This document shows positions 51,198 to 60,313 of a DNA stretch of 64,000 nt, one piece after another; position 1 is the first letter of the stretch, and the number at the start of each line of letters is the position of its first letter. The DNA is from Gammaproteobacteria bacterium (GTDB taxonomy: Bacteria > Pseudomonadota > Gammaproteobacteria > JAPPPA01): the NCBI GenBank assembly GCA_030425645.1, contig JAUHZK010000001.1:248001-312000 (forward strand). Reading direction: 5' to 3'. Under the pieces are notes generated by a model, which worked only from the letters and a program-made list of their open reading frames with translations, was not told the origin of the DNA and ran no database searches. The translations under genes were made by a program, and so were the position numbers.

Positions 51198-53615
51198 CTA
51201 CTGCTGCCAGCCTGGCTCCCAGGTATTGTGGAACGACGGACTAGCCCAGCCGCTAGGGAAGTCGGCGCGTGGCATTTGTGTGCCGCCGTAAATCACGTCG
51301 CCAAGCTCGTCTTGATAGCTTAGCCAGGTAATGGTGGGTTGCCAGCCGAGTGGGCGTTTTGACCAGTCGCAGACCATCGCTTCGCCGTTAACGTCGAAGG
51401 CGGCTTCGAGCTGTTGCCACTCGCTTTCAGTCCAGTCTGGGAACGGCAGTGGCAAGCCATCATTGGCAAAGCCGTAATCGTCGTTGCGGTCGAGTGGTTT
51501 GAGTTGGCACTGTACTTGGTCGCCGTATTGGTCGGCACCGGCCTCTGTTCTTGGTGTGCCAAAGACCGTCATGGTGGCTTCAGGGCACATGTTGCCGGGG
51601 ATACCGTTGCAACGGTCGGCGGCACTGTCAGGTCGATTCGAAAGCACCTTCTCAGCTAGCGGTCGATCGCTGCTATCGGCCTCAATCGCGTCTAGCCATT
51701 CGCCCATCGCAACTAAGGATTGGTTCATATAGTTGATGTCGCCAATCAGTACGGTTGCGCCGCCCCAGTGCGCGAAATTGCCGTGGTGGCCAAATTCGCG
51801 GTCAAGGCGCCAGCGTACCCAGTAGCCATGCACGGCGTCGTGGGCTGCGCCTGGATCAGGGCCAGTCATGTTAATAATTGGCACTGTGTCCATGTTCACA
51901 ATGGTATTGAGAATGCCCGTACGATAAGCGTTTGGCAGTGCTGGGTAGTCGGGTTTTAGCCGTTCGGGGGTCACGTTTAGGCTCGGGTCAACACCGCCAA
52001 TATTGACGTTAAGCGCTAAAAACTGAGCTGGGGTGATAACGCCACTTTGCAGTTGTTTAAGGCCATATTGCACGCCTTCGTTGCCAAGTGGGAAGCCAGC
52101 AAAGCCGTAGCCTAAATCTTGCTCAATTTGTGACCAGTGGTCACGCGGGTCTTCGCTTGGAAAACGTTCACGCGGGCCAACCATGTTTGTCATAAAGGTC
52201 AGCACGTCGCAGCGTACGCCGCCTGGGTTGGTATCGTTATCGAAGCGCGTGGTGACATCGCCAGCAATGGTGTCGGGTACGCCGCTGCAGTTCGACGCGG
52301 GGTTAACCGCTTCGCCAAAGAGGGCAGAGTCGGCCAGCGATGCGTTTACGATACCGGCTAGGTGACCGTAAATAGCGTTCTGCTGTGGAATGGTGAAGAC
52401 GGTACCGTCGCGGGCTGTGTTGGCTGTGATAACGGTATTAACCAAGTTGTTAACTTGGGTGACAAAGCCATCAAAGTCGCTAGGGGCCGATGGGATATCA
52501 ATGCTGGCGTCAAAGTATTTCAGCAAGATGTGATAGTCGGCGAACTGGGTGGCGGTACTCATTACGTCTGGGTAAGTACAGGTAGTGAGTAGACCTTGGT
52601 ATAAACCCGGGTAAGCATTGGCGATCATGTTTTGAGTAATGGCACCGCCTGAGCAGCCGCTGCCAACGGTATAACGCAGCTCGCCGTAGTGTTCGATAAA
52701 GCGTTCCTTTGCCATCATCAATGCTTCTGCCTGATAAGACAGGTTGCAGTTGTGGCCGAGGTTAAGCTGAGAGGCGGCGACCACGGACCAGCCTAGGCCG
52801 AGTGCGGTGATATACGATTGTTCTGTCACAGGGTTGGCTGGAATCGTGCCGGAATAGTCGTCGGTGCGAGGGGAGCCAGTGCTGTGATGACCGCGGCAGT
52901 TGCCGCCGTGCGGCACCATTACAGCGCCATTCCATTGTGATTGTGGTGCTGCAGGCGTCCAGTCTTCACCTTCTTTAAAGAGGGTGTAAAAGGCGTATTC
53001 ATCACGCCCTTGGAAACCGCTTTCCTTTCTTACGATAAATGGCACCGTTTCACCGTTTTCGGTGGTGGTGGTGGCGACATCGTTTGCTGGGTTAGCTGGG
53101 TCGTATTCTTGTAGGCCGCCGTTAGCCGGGTTGGTCGACTTATAAAGCCAGCTATAGCTCACAGGCTGATTACATTGGTCGTCCTCGGCGTCGCCGTTAT
53201 TACAGGCCCAAGGCTGGATTTGCGGGCCGGTAAATACAGGGCCACCAGTTGGGTGGTTGGTAATGTCTACGCTATTACCAATGTTCGCGGCAATGGTGTT
53301 GTCGCCTAAGTTCAGCCCTTCGATGCGGCCTAGCAAGCGTAGAGGATTGTCGCTGGTGGCTTGTAGTTGCGAGGTAACATCGCTGCCGTTGAGCTCTAAA
53401 ACCAAATCGTTAAGGTCTTCGGCGCTATCGAGTACCACTTCGATCAAAACGTCGCCGCCGGAAATTAGGTCGGCGCGATTGGACACGACGGCGACCGAGG
53501 CTCTACCGAGGTCACTGTTATTGTTGCCGCTGTTATTGCCACCGGTACCGCTGGGGCTGTTATTGCCACAGCCAGCTAACGCAGCCACTAGGGCCGCGAA
53601 TAAAATATTCTTCAT
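51198..53615 (-). CDS. DUF6351 family lipoprotein, alpha/beta-hydrolase-like
   Basis: The 805-residue protein begins with a lipoprotein signal (LVAALAGCGN, Cys16) and an Asn/Gly/Ser linker. VVSNRADLISGGDVLIEVVL and DITNHPTGGPVFTGPQIQPW are typical DUF6351 openings. The nucleophile elbow YTVGSGCSGGAITQN suggests a serine hydrolase related to tannase/3-hydroxybutyrate oligomer hydrolases. HGNFAHWGGATVLIG and DPGAAHDAVHGYWVRW follow in the C-terminal half. It is a predicted secreted or surface esterase, divergent from an AraC gene at 53783. Preceded by GGAGACAAATC. Confidence 0.85.
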   Translation of the reverse strand: MKNILFAALVAALAGCGNNSPSGTGGNNSGNNNSDLGRASVAVVSNRADLISGGDVLIEVVLDSAEDLNDLVLELNGSDVTSQLQATSDNPLRLLGRIEGLNLGDNTIAANIGNSVDITNHPTGGPVFTGPQIQPWACNNGDAEDDQCNQPVSYSWLYKSTNPANGGLQEYDPANPANDVATTTTENGETVPFIVRKESGFQGRDEYAFYTLFKEGEDWTPAAPQSQWNGAVMVPHGGNCRGHHSTGSPRTDDYSGTIPANPVTEQSYITALGLGWSVVAASQLNLGHNCNLSYQAEALMMAKERFIEHYGELRYTVGSGCSGGAITQNMIANAYPGLYQGLLTTCTYPDVMSTATQFADYHILLKYFDASIDIPSAPSDFDGFVTQVNNLVNTVITANTARDGTVFTIPQQNAIYGHLAGIVNASLADSALFGEAVNPASNCSGVPDTIAGDVTTRFDNDTNPGGVRCDVLTFMTNMVGPRERFPSEDPRDHWSQIEQDLGYGFAGFPLGNEGVQYGLKQLQSGVITPAQFLALNVNIGGVDPSLNVTPERLKPDYPALPNAYRTGILNTIVNMDTVPIINMTGPDPGAAHDAVHGYWVRWRLDREFGHHGNFAHWGGATVLIGDINYMNQSLVAMGEWLDAIEADSSDRPLAEKVLSNRPDSAADRCNGIPGNMCPEATMTVFGTPRTEAGADQYGDQVQCQLKPLDRNDDYGFANDGLPLPFPDWTESEWQQLEAAFDVNGEAMVCDWSKRPLGWQPTITWLSYQDELGDVIYGGTQMPRADFPSGWASPSFHNTWEPGWQQ

Positions 53616-53740
53616 GATTTGTCTCCTCTTTCCGCCAGCCTAACTCAGCGAGCGCGTTTGGCATTCTAAACGATACGAAGGTAATTCGCATGTGGGGTTG
53701 TGCGGACGCGAAGACGTTGTTTGGTATGCAAAATGAGACG

Positions 53741-53754
53741 AAAAGTAAACTTTT
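53741..53754. promoter_or_regulatory. Palindrome in the DUF6351/AraC divergent region
   Basis: AAAAGT-AA-ACTTTT is a perfect 6-bp dyad 29 bp before the AraC start. It is a candidate operator or part of an AT-rich promoter. Confidence 0.3.
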
Positions 53755-53782
53755 ACACAGATTGTGAATCTATTCTGCTCAT

Positions 53783-54601
53783 ATGGATAGATTAGAGTCA
53801 CTACTACAGCGTTTTAGCTTGCAAGCCTCGGTGTTTCACCGTGGCTTGCTGTGCACGGCGGCCACGTTTGAGGCTGACCAAGATGTTGGGCACGTGCATG
53901 TGTTGAAGTCTGGCGAGATTATGGTGGATACCCAAGGTCAGGGTAGTCAAACCATTGTTGGGCCTGCGCTGTTGTTCTATATGCAGCCAACAGTTCATAC
54001 GCTGAGGCCGAGCCTGCGTCACGAGCCAACCTTGGTCTGCGGAGCTATTCGTTTTGGGATTGCTAGCGGCAACCCAATCGGCCAAGCCTTGCCGAATCCA
54101 ATGGTGGTGGACCTCAGCAATAACCAAAGTCTGCGGATGACGTTGGAGCTGATGTTCGCCGAAGCCTTTGAGCATCATTGTGGTCAGCAAGCCGCGCTAG
54201 ACCGCTTATGCGAGTTATTAATTTTGCAGCTGCTACGGCATTTAATGGAAGACGGCGTAGAGCAGATTGGCCTGATGGCCGGACTGGCTGACCCGCGGTT
54301 ATCGCAGGCGCTGACAGCCATGCACAACCAACCGGCACATGATTGGACTTTGGCGAGTTTGGCGTCAGAAGCCGGCATGTCGCGCTCGCGCTTTGCCTTG
54401 CGTTTTAAAGATGTGGTGGGAATACCTGCCGGCGAATATCTTGCCAGCTGGCGGGTTGGCTTAGCGCAGCTGCTATTGAAGAAGGGTAAGCCCGTCAACT
54501 TGGTGGCGCATGAAGTCGGTTATAGCGGCTCGGCGGCTTTAGCGCGTGCGTTTACTGCGCAACTGGGATGCTCGCCTACGGCTTGGCTGAAATCCCAGTA
54601 A
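53783..54601 (+). CDS. AraC-family regulator with cupin-type sensor
   Basis: The 272-residue protein has an N-terminal cupin-like ligand domain (GHVHVLKSGEIMVDTQGQGS, LLFYMQPTVHTLRPS) and a C-terminal AraC helix-turn-helix (LASLASEAGMSRSRFALRFK and NLVAHEVGYSGSAALARAF). It belongs to the cupin_6-containing AraC group. It is divergent from the DUF6351 lipoprotein, the likely target. Its 3' end overlaps the convergent small membrane protein gene by 26 bp. Confidence 0.9.
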   Translation: MDRLESLLQRFSLQASVFHRGLLCTAATFEADQDVGHVHVLKSGEIMVDTQGQGSQTIVGPALLFYMQPTVHTLRPSLRHEPTLVCGAIRFGIASGNPIGQALPNPMVVDLSNNQSLRMTLELMFAEAFEHHCGQQAALDRLCELLILQLLRHLMEDGVEQIGLMAGLADPRLSQALTAMHNQPAHDWTLASLASEAGMSRSRFALRFKDVVGIPAGEYLASWRVGLAQLLLKKGKPVNLVAHEVGYSGSAALARAFTAQLGCSPTAWLKSQ

Positions 54602-54998
54602 GAAGCTGCGGCTGTCGCCCTAGGTAAATCACCCAGAGCCCTAACACCACATCAACACCGGCACAAAATGGCGCCCACCAACTGGGTACGCCGGGGTTGT
54701 TAATTACGTGGGGGTGCAGAAAGTCAAACAAGCCGTGCAGCACAATACCTAAGCCCACCAGCCAGTAGGCCTTAAAGGCGGCAAAGACCGCGAATACGGT
54801 AAAGGCCACCAGCCCCAAGGTTTCCAAGGCAATGGCGTCGTTCGCCATCACCGCGAAAAGCAGGTAGTAGCTGGCAATGACGATCAACACGGTAGGGTAA
54901 AAGCCGCGTTCTTTGTCGAAACCGGTAATGCGCCCACTGGCGGCAATAACGACAGCACAGGCAACACCAAAGCTTAAAGCGATAACAAATGTGTTCAT
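54576..54998 (-). CDS. Small membrane protein of unknown function
   Basis: The 140-residue product has about four hydrophobic segments (TFVIALSFGVACAVVIAASG, VLIVIASYYLLFAVMA, LGLVAFTVFAVFAAFKAYWL, CAGVDVVLGLWVIYLG) and a conserved-looking GLFDFLHPHVINNPGVPSWW motif between the last two. I do not recognise the family with confidence. It is preceded by the narK terminator and is convergent with the AraC gene, so it is probably a single-gene unit. Confidence 0.7.
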   Translation of the reverse strand: MNTFVIALSFGVACAVVIAASGRITGFDKERGFYPTVLIVIASYYLLFAVMANDAIALETLGLVAFTVFAVFAAFKAYWLVGLGIVLHGLFDFLHPHVINNPGVPSWWAPFCAGVDVVLGLWVIYLGRQPQLLTGISAKP

Positions 54999-55021
54999 GG
55001 CTGAGCACTATAGGCGCAGCC

Positions 55022-55053
55022 AAAAAAAAAGCCCAGCGAGTCACTCGCTGGGC
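55022..55053 (-). terminator. Rho-independent terminator of narK
   Basis: On the minus strand a perfect 10-bp stem (GCCCAGCGAG / CTCGCTGGGC) with a TGA loop is followed by nine T residues, 43 bp after the narK stop. Confidence 0.95.
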
Positions 55054-55095
55054 TGAAGAAAGACTAGTGGTTAGTTAGTCCATCGTAGGAGCGGT

Positions 55096-56448
55096 TTAAG
55101 CAGCTTGTTCGGCGGCGTTGCGTGCAGCTTCGCGCTGGGCTAGCGCCTCTGCCAATGCAGCGTCTTGCTCTTTAATGTCTTCAGGGCTGAAACGCACTAG
55201 TAGTACTAATACGGATACGCAGGCCACTACGCAGCCAATGTAGAAAAAGCCTTGTGAGTAGCTAATGCCTTCGGCCTTAAATAGGAAGCCGGCCGCGACA
55301 GCGCCAACGTTGCCGCCAGCGCCAACAATGCCAGCGACTGCGCCGAGCGCCTTTTTGTTTACGAACGGTACGATGCCGTAGGTAGCGCCTTCGGTCATTT
55401 GTACGAATAACGAGAACACCAGCATGCTGCCAACTGCGAGCACTAGTACGCTCTGTTGCGAGAACAGCATTAGCGCTAGGCCTTCACATAGGACCACGGC
55501 GAAGAGGAAGAAGATACGACCTTGGAAGCCAACTTTACGGGCCATAAAGTCTGAAAATACGCCGCCTAAGGTTCGGGCGAAGAGGTTCATTAGCCCGAAT
55601 AGGCCAGCGATGATACCGGCGGTTTTGAGGCTTAGGTCAAAGTTGTCGAAGTAGTAAATGGCGGCGATGTTGTTAAGGGTTAGCTCAACACCAAAGCAAG
55701 CTGCGTAAACAATAAAGAGCAACCAAACGCGGTAATCAGAAGCAGCGGCTTTAAAGCTCTCTAGGGCTTGGCCTTCTTTCTTCTCGGTGCCGTTGTTTTT
55801 GCGAATATCTTTGAAGTCGCCATCGGGAGCATCGGTAGTAAAGGTCCAGTAGAGGAATGCAGTGATTAGCATCATGACGCCCGGAATCACCATTGCCATG
55901 CGCCAGCTAACAGCCTCAGAAAAACCTAGTGCCAAAATGCCGGCGAAGAATAGTGGCATCACCATCTGCGTGACGCCGCCACCAAGATTACCCCAGCCAG
56001 CGGTAGTGGCATTGGCAGTGCCGACTACATTCGGCGCAAACATCATTGAGGTGTGGTACTGGGTAATGACGAATGAAGCACCGATAGCGCCAATCGCCAA
56101 GCGCGCTAGCAGGAAGCTTTCATAGCTGTTAGCTAGGCCGATGGTCATCACCGGAATAGAGCCGAGCACCAGTAGACCGGTATAAACGCGGCGTGGGCCC
56201 AGCTTGTCGGTAAGTGGGCCAATCAGCAAGCGCACCAAAACGGTGATGCCGACTGAGGCAATAATGGTGTTACCAATCTGGGCTTTGGTGAGCAGTAGGT
56301 CTTCACGCACTACGGCCATTAATGGCGCAATACCAAACCAACCAAAAAAACATAAGAAGAACGCAAACCACGTTAAGTGGAAGGTACGCATTTGTACGGT
56401 TTTGAAATCAAACAGGTTAATACCTGTGGCTTTATTCTGAATATCCAT
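55096..56448 (-). CDS. narK: Nitrate/nitrite transporter, NarK/NasA type MFS
   Basis: The 450-residue major facilitator has 12 predicted helices and both nitrate signature motifs: TAGWGNLGGGVTQMVMP in TM5 and GIVGAGGNVGAVAAGFLF in TM11. The conserved opening (TWFAFFLCFFGWFGIAPLM) also matches. It imports nitrate for the nasA/nirB system at 5-12 kb, from which it is separated by over 40 kb. A sigma-54-type promoter and a hexaloop leader resembling those of nirB precede it. The C-terminus is an Ala/Glu-rich tail. Confidence 0.95.
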   Translation of the reverse strand: MDIQNKATGINLFDFKTVQMRTFHLTWFAFFLCFFGWFGIAPLMAVVREDLLLTKAQIGNTIIASVGITVLVRLLIGPLTDKLGPRRVYTGLLVLGSIPVMTIGLANSYESFLLARLAIGAIGASFVITQYHTSMMFAPNVVGTANATTAGWGNLGGGVTQMVMPLFFAGILALGFSEAVSWRMAMVIPGVMMLITAFLYWTFTTDAPDGDFKDIRKNNGTEKKEGQALESFKAAASDYRVWLLFIVYAACFGVELTLNNIAAIYYFDNFDLSLKTAGIIAGLFGLMNLFARTLGGVFSDFMARKVGFQGRIFFLFAVVLCEGLALMLFSQQSVLVLAVGSMLVFSLFVQMTEGATYGIVPFVNKKALGAVAGIVGAGGNVGAVAAGFLFKAEGISYSQGFFYIGCVVACVSVLVLLVRFSPEDIKEQDAALAEALAQREAARNAAEQAA

Positions 56449-56490
56449 CTCGAGGCTCCTACTTAATACCTCTTTAATTCTTTAAGCGTT

Positions 56491-56506
56491 GCACCGTCGT
56501 TGATGC
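56491..56506 (-). promoter_or_regulatory. ANTAR-type hexaloop hairpin in the narK leader
   Basis: On the transcript, GCAUC and GGUGC pair (5 bp, one wobble) around the hexaloop AACGAC, with A at position 1 and G at position 4. The hairpin lies a few bases after the predicted start site, in a leader of about 62 nt. nirB has a similar arrangement. Confidence 0.5.
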
Positions 56507-56519
56507 GTTGCAGCATAGA

Positions 56520-56537
56520 AAGCAGGATGCGTGCCAG
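56520..56537 (-). promoter_or_regulatory. Sigma-54 (RpoN) type promoter of narK
   Basis: The minus strand reads CTGGCACGCATCCTGCTT: a perfect TGGCACG -24 element, with GG and GC 10 nt apart and one mismatch in the -12 TTGC. The predicted start is near 56510. Confidence 0.75.
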
Positions 56538-56594
56538 ATTTGCCAGCCTGGCCTTAAGGTGTTGTTAATTATGGATTTTTAGGGTCGTAACCGC

Positions 56595-59396
56595 TTAGGC
56601 GTGTTGCACGCGATCGGTTAACTCAGCAATACGCGCTGCCTGATTCTGGTTCAGGTTGCGGTAAATAATGGCAGCAATACGCGGATGCCGTTTGCGTAGC
56701 GTCTCAAGGTCTTCGGTATTGAATTTCAGTACCCGCACGCGGGTCATGGCGTCAACATTGGCACTGCGTTTTTTGTTAAAAGAGCCGACCTCACCCAAGA
56801 CTGCACCACGGCGTAGCGTATTCAGGCTAATACGTTCGCCTTTGTCGTTCGGTACCCAAACTTCTAAGGTGCCGTCTATCAGTACATAGATATTATTGGC
56901 GTCGCGGCCTTTTTCAATAATGCGGCTACCGGCGCGGTGCGTGGTGAAATTGCTCATTAAGGCAAAACGACGAGCTTGGCGCAGGTTGAGCCCTTGTAGC
57001 AAAGGAATAGAGCGTTGTGGGTCGTGCCCCAAATCGAGTCGTAGCACGTCCCACAAGGTCACAATCTTCAGTCGCGAGGCCATCGCTGGGGTGAAGGTGA
57101 CGTCGGTAATCCAAGCCATGGCCAAGGTAAAGGCGGCTAATGCACCAAATTCGACTTGGTTTTTTAATTCCGAATCGGTCATCACCAGAAAGCCGCAGAC
57201 TAGGGCGATAGAGGTGAAGGTAATTGGCCGGATAACGCCGTTGAGGGTGGCGTAGGTAGCTTTTTCCTCGCTGGCGGCTTGTTTGGCTTCGGCGTTAAAA
57301 CGCACGAGGTAGTGAATGGTGTCATCCACCGCAATACCGAGCACGATGCAGGCAATAAGGCTGGTGGTCGGGTTGAGGGTGATCCCAAATAGTCCTAGTG
57401 CACCAAAATAAATCGCGATTGGGATCACGTTCGGCATTAGCGCCATAAAGCCGACGCGGCGAGAGGTGAATAACAGCGTCAAGATGATCCAAATCACCAC
57501 GAGGGCAAGCCCGAAGGAGACCAGCTGGCCGCCGGCAATATCATCAACTGTACGGGTAGCGAGCACGGATGAGCCGGTGGCGCGACCAATCATCGGCGGC
57601 GGTAGACGTTTTAAGCGGGTTTCGACGCGCTGTAATAGGGCGTTAATGCTGGCGGTGTCTTCAACATTGGCGCGTACGGCAATTTTGATGGTGTGGTATT
57701 CGGCGTCAACAAAACTACGCAACTCGTCGCCGCCGCCAAACAAAAATAGCTGCTTAATAGTGCGGGGTTCGTCCGGAATGTTATAGCTTTCGGGGTCGCC
57801 GGCATTGAGGTTTTGGTTGATTTGCAGCAGTAGATCAACCAAAGAGTGGGTGTCGGCGACTTCCGGTTGTTCTTCTAGCCAATTTTGTAGCGAGCGAATA
57901 TCGGCTAACACTTCGGGTTGCACGAAGGTGTCTTTTACATAACCCTCAATCACAATAAAGAACGGGCTGGCACCGCCGAGTGTGCTGTTGATGAATTCGT
58001 AGTCTTGGCGTAGTTCTGAGGTCTCTGGGAAGTCAGAAATATAGCTGCTGCCGACTTCAATACGGCTGGCGCCGTATAAAGCCACGGCGAGGGTGGCAAA
58101 ACCCAGCGTCAAGATCAGTGGCCGTAACTTCAGGTTGTATCGAGCCAGGAAATCCGCGGTGCGGGCAAACAGCCTTGAGCCGGTAGGCATGCGTATTTTT
58201 TTAACCTTGCCGGCGACGGTGAGTGTGGCAGGTAAAAAAGTCAGCGCCAACAACACCGTATAGGCGACGCCGAGCGTAGCGAAAAACGCAAATTCTTTAA
58301 CCGCGGCTAAGGGGTTAACCAATAGTGCTAGAAAACCGGCGCTGGTGGTGAGGCCGGTAATAAATAGTGGTAGCGATATTTTGTCGAGTACCCAGCGCAA
58401 GCGTTGGCTTGGCATGATGCTGCCCGGCTGATGATGGCGGAAGCTCTCGTAATACTCAGTGATGACGTGCATGCAGTATGCCAAGCCCAGAGTGATAATG
58501 ACCGGCGGCACAATCACCGTAACCATATTCAGTGGCCGATTCAGCAATACCATGGTGGCTAGCGTCCAAGCCAAGCTCACAATAATGGTAGCAATGGGCA
58601 GCACGGTGGCGCGCAGAGAGCGGAACGCCAGCAATAATAGCGCTGAAAGAATAAGACCAATCAGCGGTAGCGCCTTGGTCAGTTCCTTGAATAAGGTTTC
58701 AGCGGTTGCGTCTTTGACAACCAAACCACCGGTAATCCAGCTTTCAAAATAAGGGTCTTGCTGCTCCACAATGCTGCGTAGCTGCTTTACTAAGTCGCTC
58801 TCTAATAAGGCGCGGTCACCAATATCTCGTAGACCAACGAGGACGGTGCCGACTTGGGCATCGGCGGTAATTAAGGTGTTGCGGTAAAGGTCATTCAGCA
58901 AAATCGCTTGGCGAGCTTCGTTACTGAAATTGGCTTCTTGCAACTGGTCGTAAATATTGCCGAAGCTGATTTCTTCTTGGCTGACTTGGATGGCGGGTGC
59001 GGTGGCAATGGAGATAACAGAGTGCACACCGGGCAGTTCAGCAATTTCCGCAGCCATGTTTTGAATGCGCTGCAGCGGCTCGGCTCGTAGCACATTGGCG
59101 GTTTCGCCATTAATGGCGTGCGGGCGTAGCGCAACCACAATGGCGTCGTCGCTGCCAAAAATATGGCGGTTGTGACGGTAGAAGTTCAGGTCTTCGTCAT
59201 CACGAGGCAGAAGCCGGTCTAGTGAGGGATCAACGTCTAGCCGCAAGCTGCCCGTTTTTAGATCCACTAAGCTTAGGCCGGCTAAGCTGGTTAACGCGAA
59301 GACAACTAGAATGCACCACCAAGCTTTGTCGGTGGCAAAGCTGACCAAGGCGCTGGCTGCGCGTTGGGGGATTTCTTCTTCGTTAACGTTGGCCAT
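56595..59396 (-). CDS. RND/MMPL transporter fused to a cyclic-nucleotide-binding domain
   Basis: The 933-residue protein has a normal MMPL body (TM1 near 28-50, two periplasmic domains, 12 helices) ending near residue 780, then an extra cytoplasmic domain at 811-933. That domain is a CAP_ED/cNMP-binding fold: GSRIIEKGRDANNIYVLIDG, then the phosphate-binding cassette GAVLGEVGSFNKKRSANVDA with the expected Glu869 and Arg877-Ser-Ala. The second-half proton-relay site has GIAVDDTIHYL; the first-half equivalent (LGLAYCMHVITEYY) lacks Asp. It probably exports lipids under nucleotide control. It is the last gene of the operon with the LolA-like and cyclase genes. Confidence 0.92.
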   Translation of the reverse strand: MANVNEEEIPQRAASALVSFATDKAWWCILVVFALTSLAGLSLVDLKTGSLRLDVDPSLDRLLPRDDEDLNFYRHNRHIFGSDDAIVVALRPHAINGETANVLRAEPLQRIQNMAAEIAELPGVHSVISIATAPAIQVSQEEISFGNIYDQLQEANFSNEARQAILLNDLYRNTLITADAQVGTVLVGLRDIGDRALLESDLVKQLRSIVEQQDPYFESWITGGLVVKDATAETLFKELTKALPLIGLILSALLLLAFRSLRATVLPIATIIVSLAWTLATMVLLNRPLNMVTVIVPPVIITLGLAYCMHVITEYYESFRHHQPGSIMPSQRLRWVLDKISLPLFITGLTTSAGFLALLVNPLAAVKEFAFFATLGVAYTVLLALTFLPATLTVAGKVKKIRMPTGSRLFARTADFLARYNLKLRPLILTLGFATLAVALYGASRIEVGSSYISDFPETSELRQDYEFINSTLGGASPFFIVIEGYVKDTFVQPEVLADIRSLQNWLEEQPEVADTHSLVDLLLQINQNLNAGDPESYNIPDEPRTIKQLFLFGGGDELRSFVDAEYHTIKIAVRANVEDTASINALLQRVETRLKRLPPPMIGRATGSSVLATRTVDDIAGGQLVSFGLALVVIWIILTLLFTSRRVGFMALMPNVIPIAIYFGALGLFGITLNPTTSLIACIVLGIAVDDTIHYLVRFNAEAKQAASEEKATYATLNGVIRPITFTSIALVCGFLVMTDSELKNQVEFGALAAFTLAMAWITDVTFTPAMASRLKIVTLWDVLRLDLGHDPQRSIPLLQGLNLRQARRFALMSNFTTHRAGSRIIEKGRDANNIYVLIDGTLEVWVPNDKGERISLNTLRRGAVLGEVGSFNKKRSANVDAMTRVRVLKFNTEDLETLRKRHPRIAAIIYRNLNQNQAARIAELTDRVQHA

Positions 59397-59407
59397 GGTG
59401 ACGCCGG

Positions 59408-60190
59408 CTAGCGCACTTTATAAAAATTGCTGGGGCTAAAGGTGCGCGACGAAATTTTGTCGTCGTATTCGACGCGAGTGATTTCTACCTCGGTGCGGGT
59501 CTCATTTAGCTTGTCTTCCATGCTGGCGCGTCTGGCTAGCCAGCGCTCACCAATTTGGCTAAGGCTCAATGGGTCTACGCTAAGCACTTTGCGGGCTTCG
59601 GTGTCTTGCTCAAATAGTTCGGACATCAGTGGCACGCAGGTGGCTTGGTCAACTTGATTAACCACTCTTTGGTAGCTGCTATTCGGATCCGTTGGCACCA
59701 TGGTGATGATCCATGTGGGCCTTTCGCCAATGCTGCCGGTGCCGTCAAGACTCAGTTCGCCACTACTGGCAATGGCCTGTAAATAGCGAATATCTTCATA
59801 GCTAAAATCGGTGCCCCAGAGCTTACCTTTTGAGGTGTTGCCCTTAATGCGATGGACGCGTTTGATGGCCGGTATATAGGAATACACGGTCTGCTCGCCA
59901 GCTTCTTGAATGGCGAGATAGGCCGCGCCTTCGAGGTCTAGCGGCGAATCAATTCTGGCCATCAGGCGGGTGTCTTTGTCGTCTCGGTGGCGCCACCATA
60001 GGCGTGCGCTAAGGGCTTGCTCGCTACCGGCACGGTCAATGCTGCGCAGTCGAACCGACTGCTCGCTAGTGGTGGTGGGGATATTGGCAAGCATGCATTG
60101 TTGGATGCTTTCTAGTGTCGCTGGCGTGCTCTCGGCCCGCGCCGCCAGGCTCAGTAAAATCAGCGGCAAAAATAATATCGAACTACGCAT
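59408..60190 (-). CDS. LolA-like outer-membrane lipoprotein-sorting family protein
   Basis: The 260-residue protein has a signal peptide (SILFLPLILLSLAARAES) and the beta-rich pattern of the PF17131-type family: DTRLMARIDSPLDLEGAAYL, TVYSYIPAIKRVHRIKGNTS, GKLWGTDFSYEDIRYL. Relatives are found next to MMPL/RND transporters and may carry the exported lipid through the periplasm. It ends 11 bp before the RND start, so the two are co-translated. The cyclase gene ends 123 bp upstream. Confidence 0.88.
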   Translation of the reverse strand: MRSSILFLPLILLSLAARAESTPATLESIQQCMLANIPTTTSEQSVRLRSIDRAGSEQALSARLWWRHRDDKDTRLMARIDSPLDLEGAAYLAIQEAGEQTVYSYIPAIKRVHRIKGNTSKGKLWGTDFSYEDIRYLQAIASSGELSLDGTGSIGERPTWIITMVPTDPNSSYQRVVNQVDQATCVPLMSELFEQDTEARKVLSVDPLSLSQIGERWLARRASMEDKLNETRTEVEITRVEYDDKISSRTFSPSNFYKVR

Positions 60191-60313
60191 GCTGGCATTC
60201 TCTGTGCTAACTCCTAGCCGCTACGGTGTTGCTAGGGGTAAAAATCATGTATCGCATTGTGGCGGCAACCGGCAGCCGCCGCAAGCAGATTTAGGCGCTT
60301 GTAATAGCGGGGA

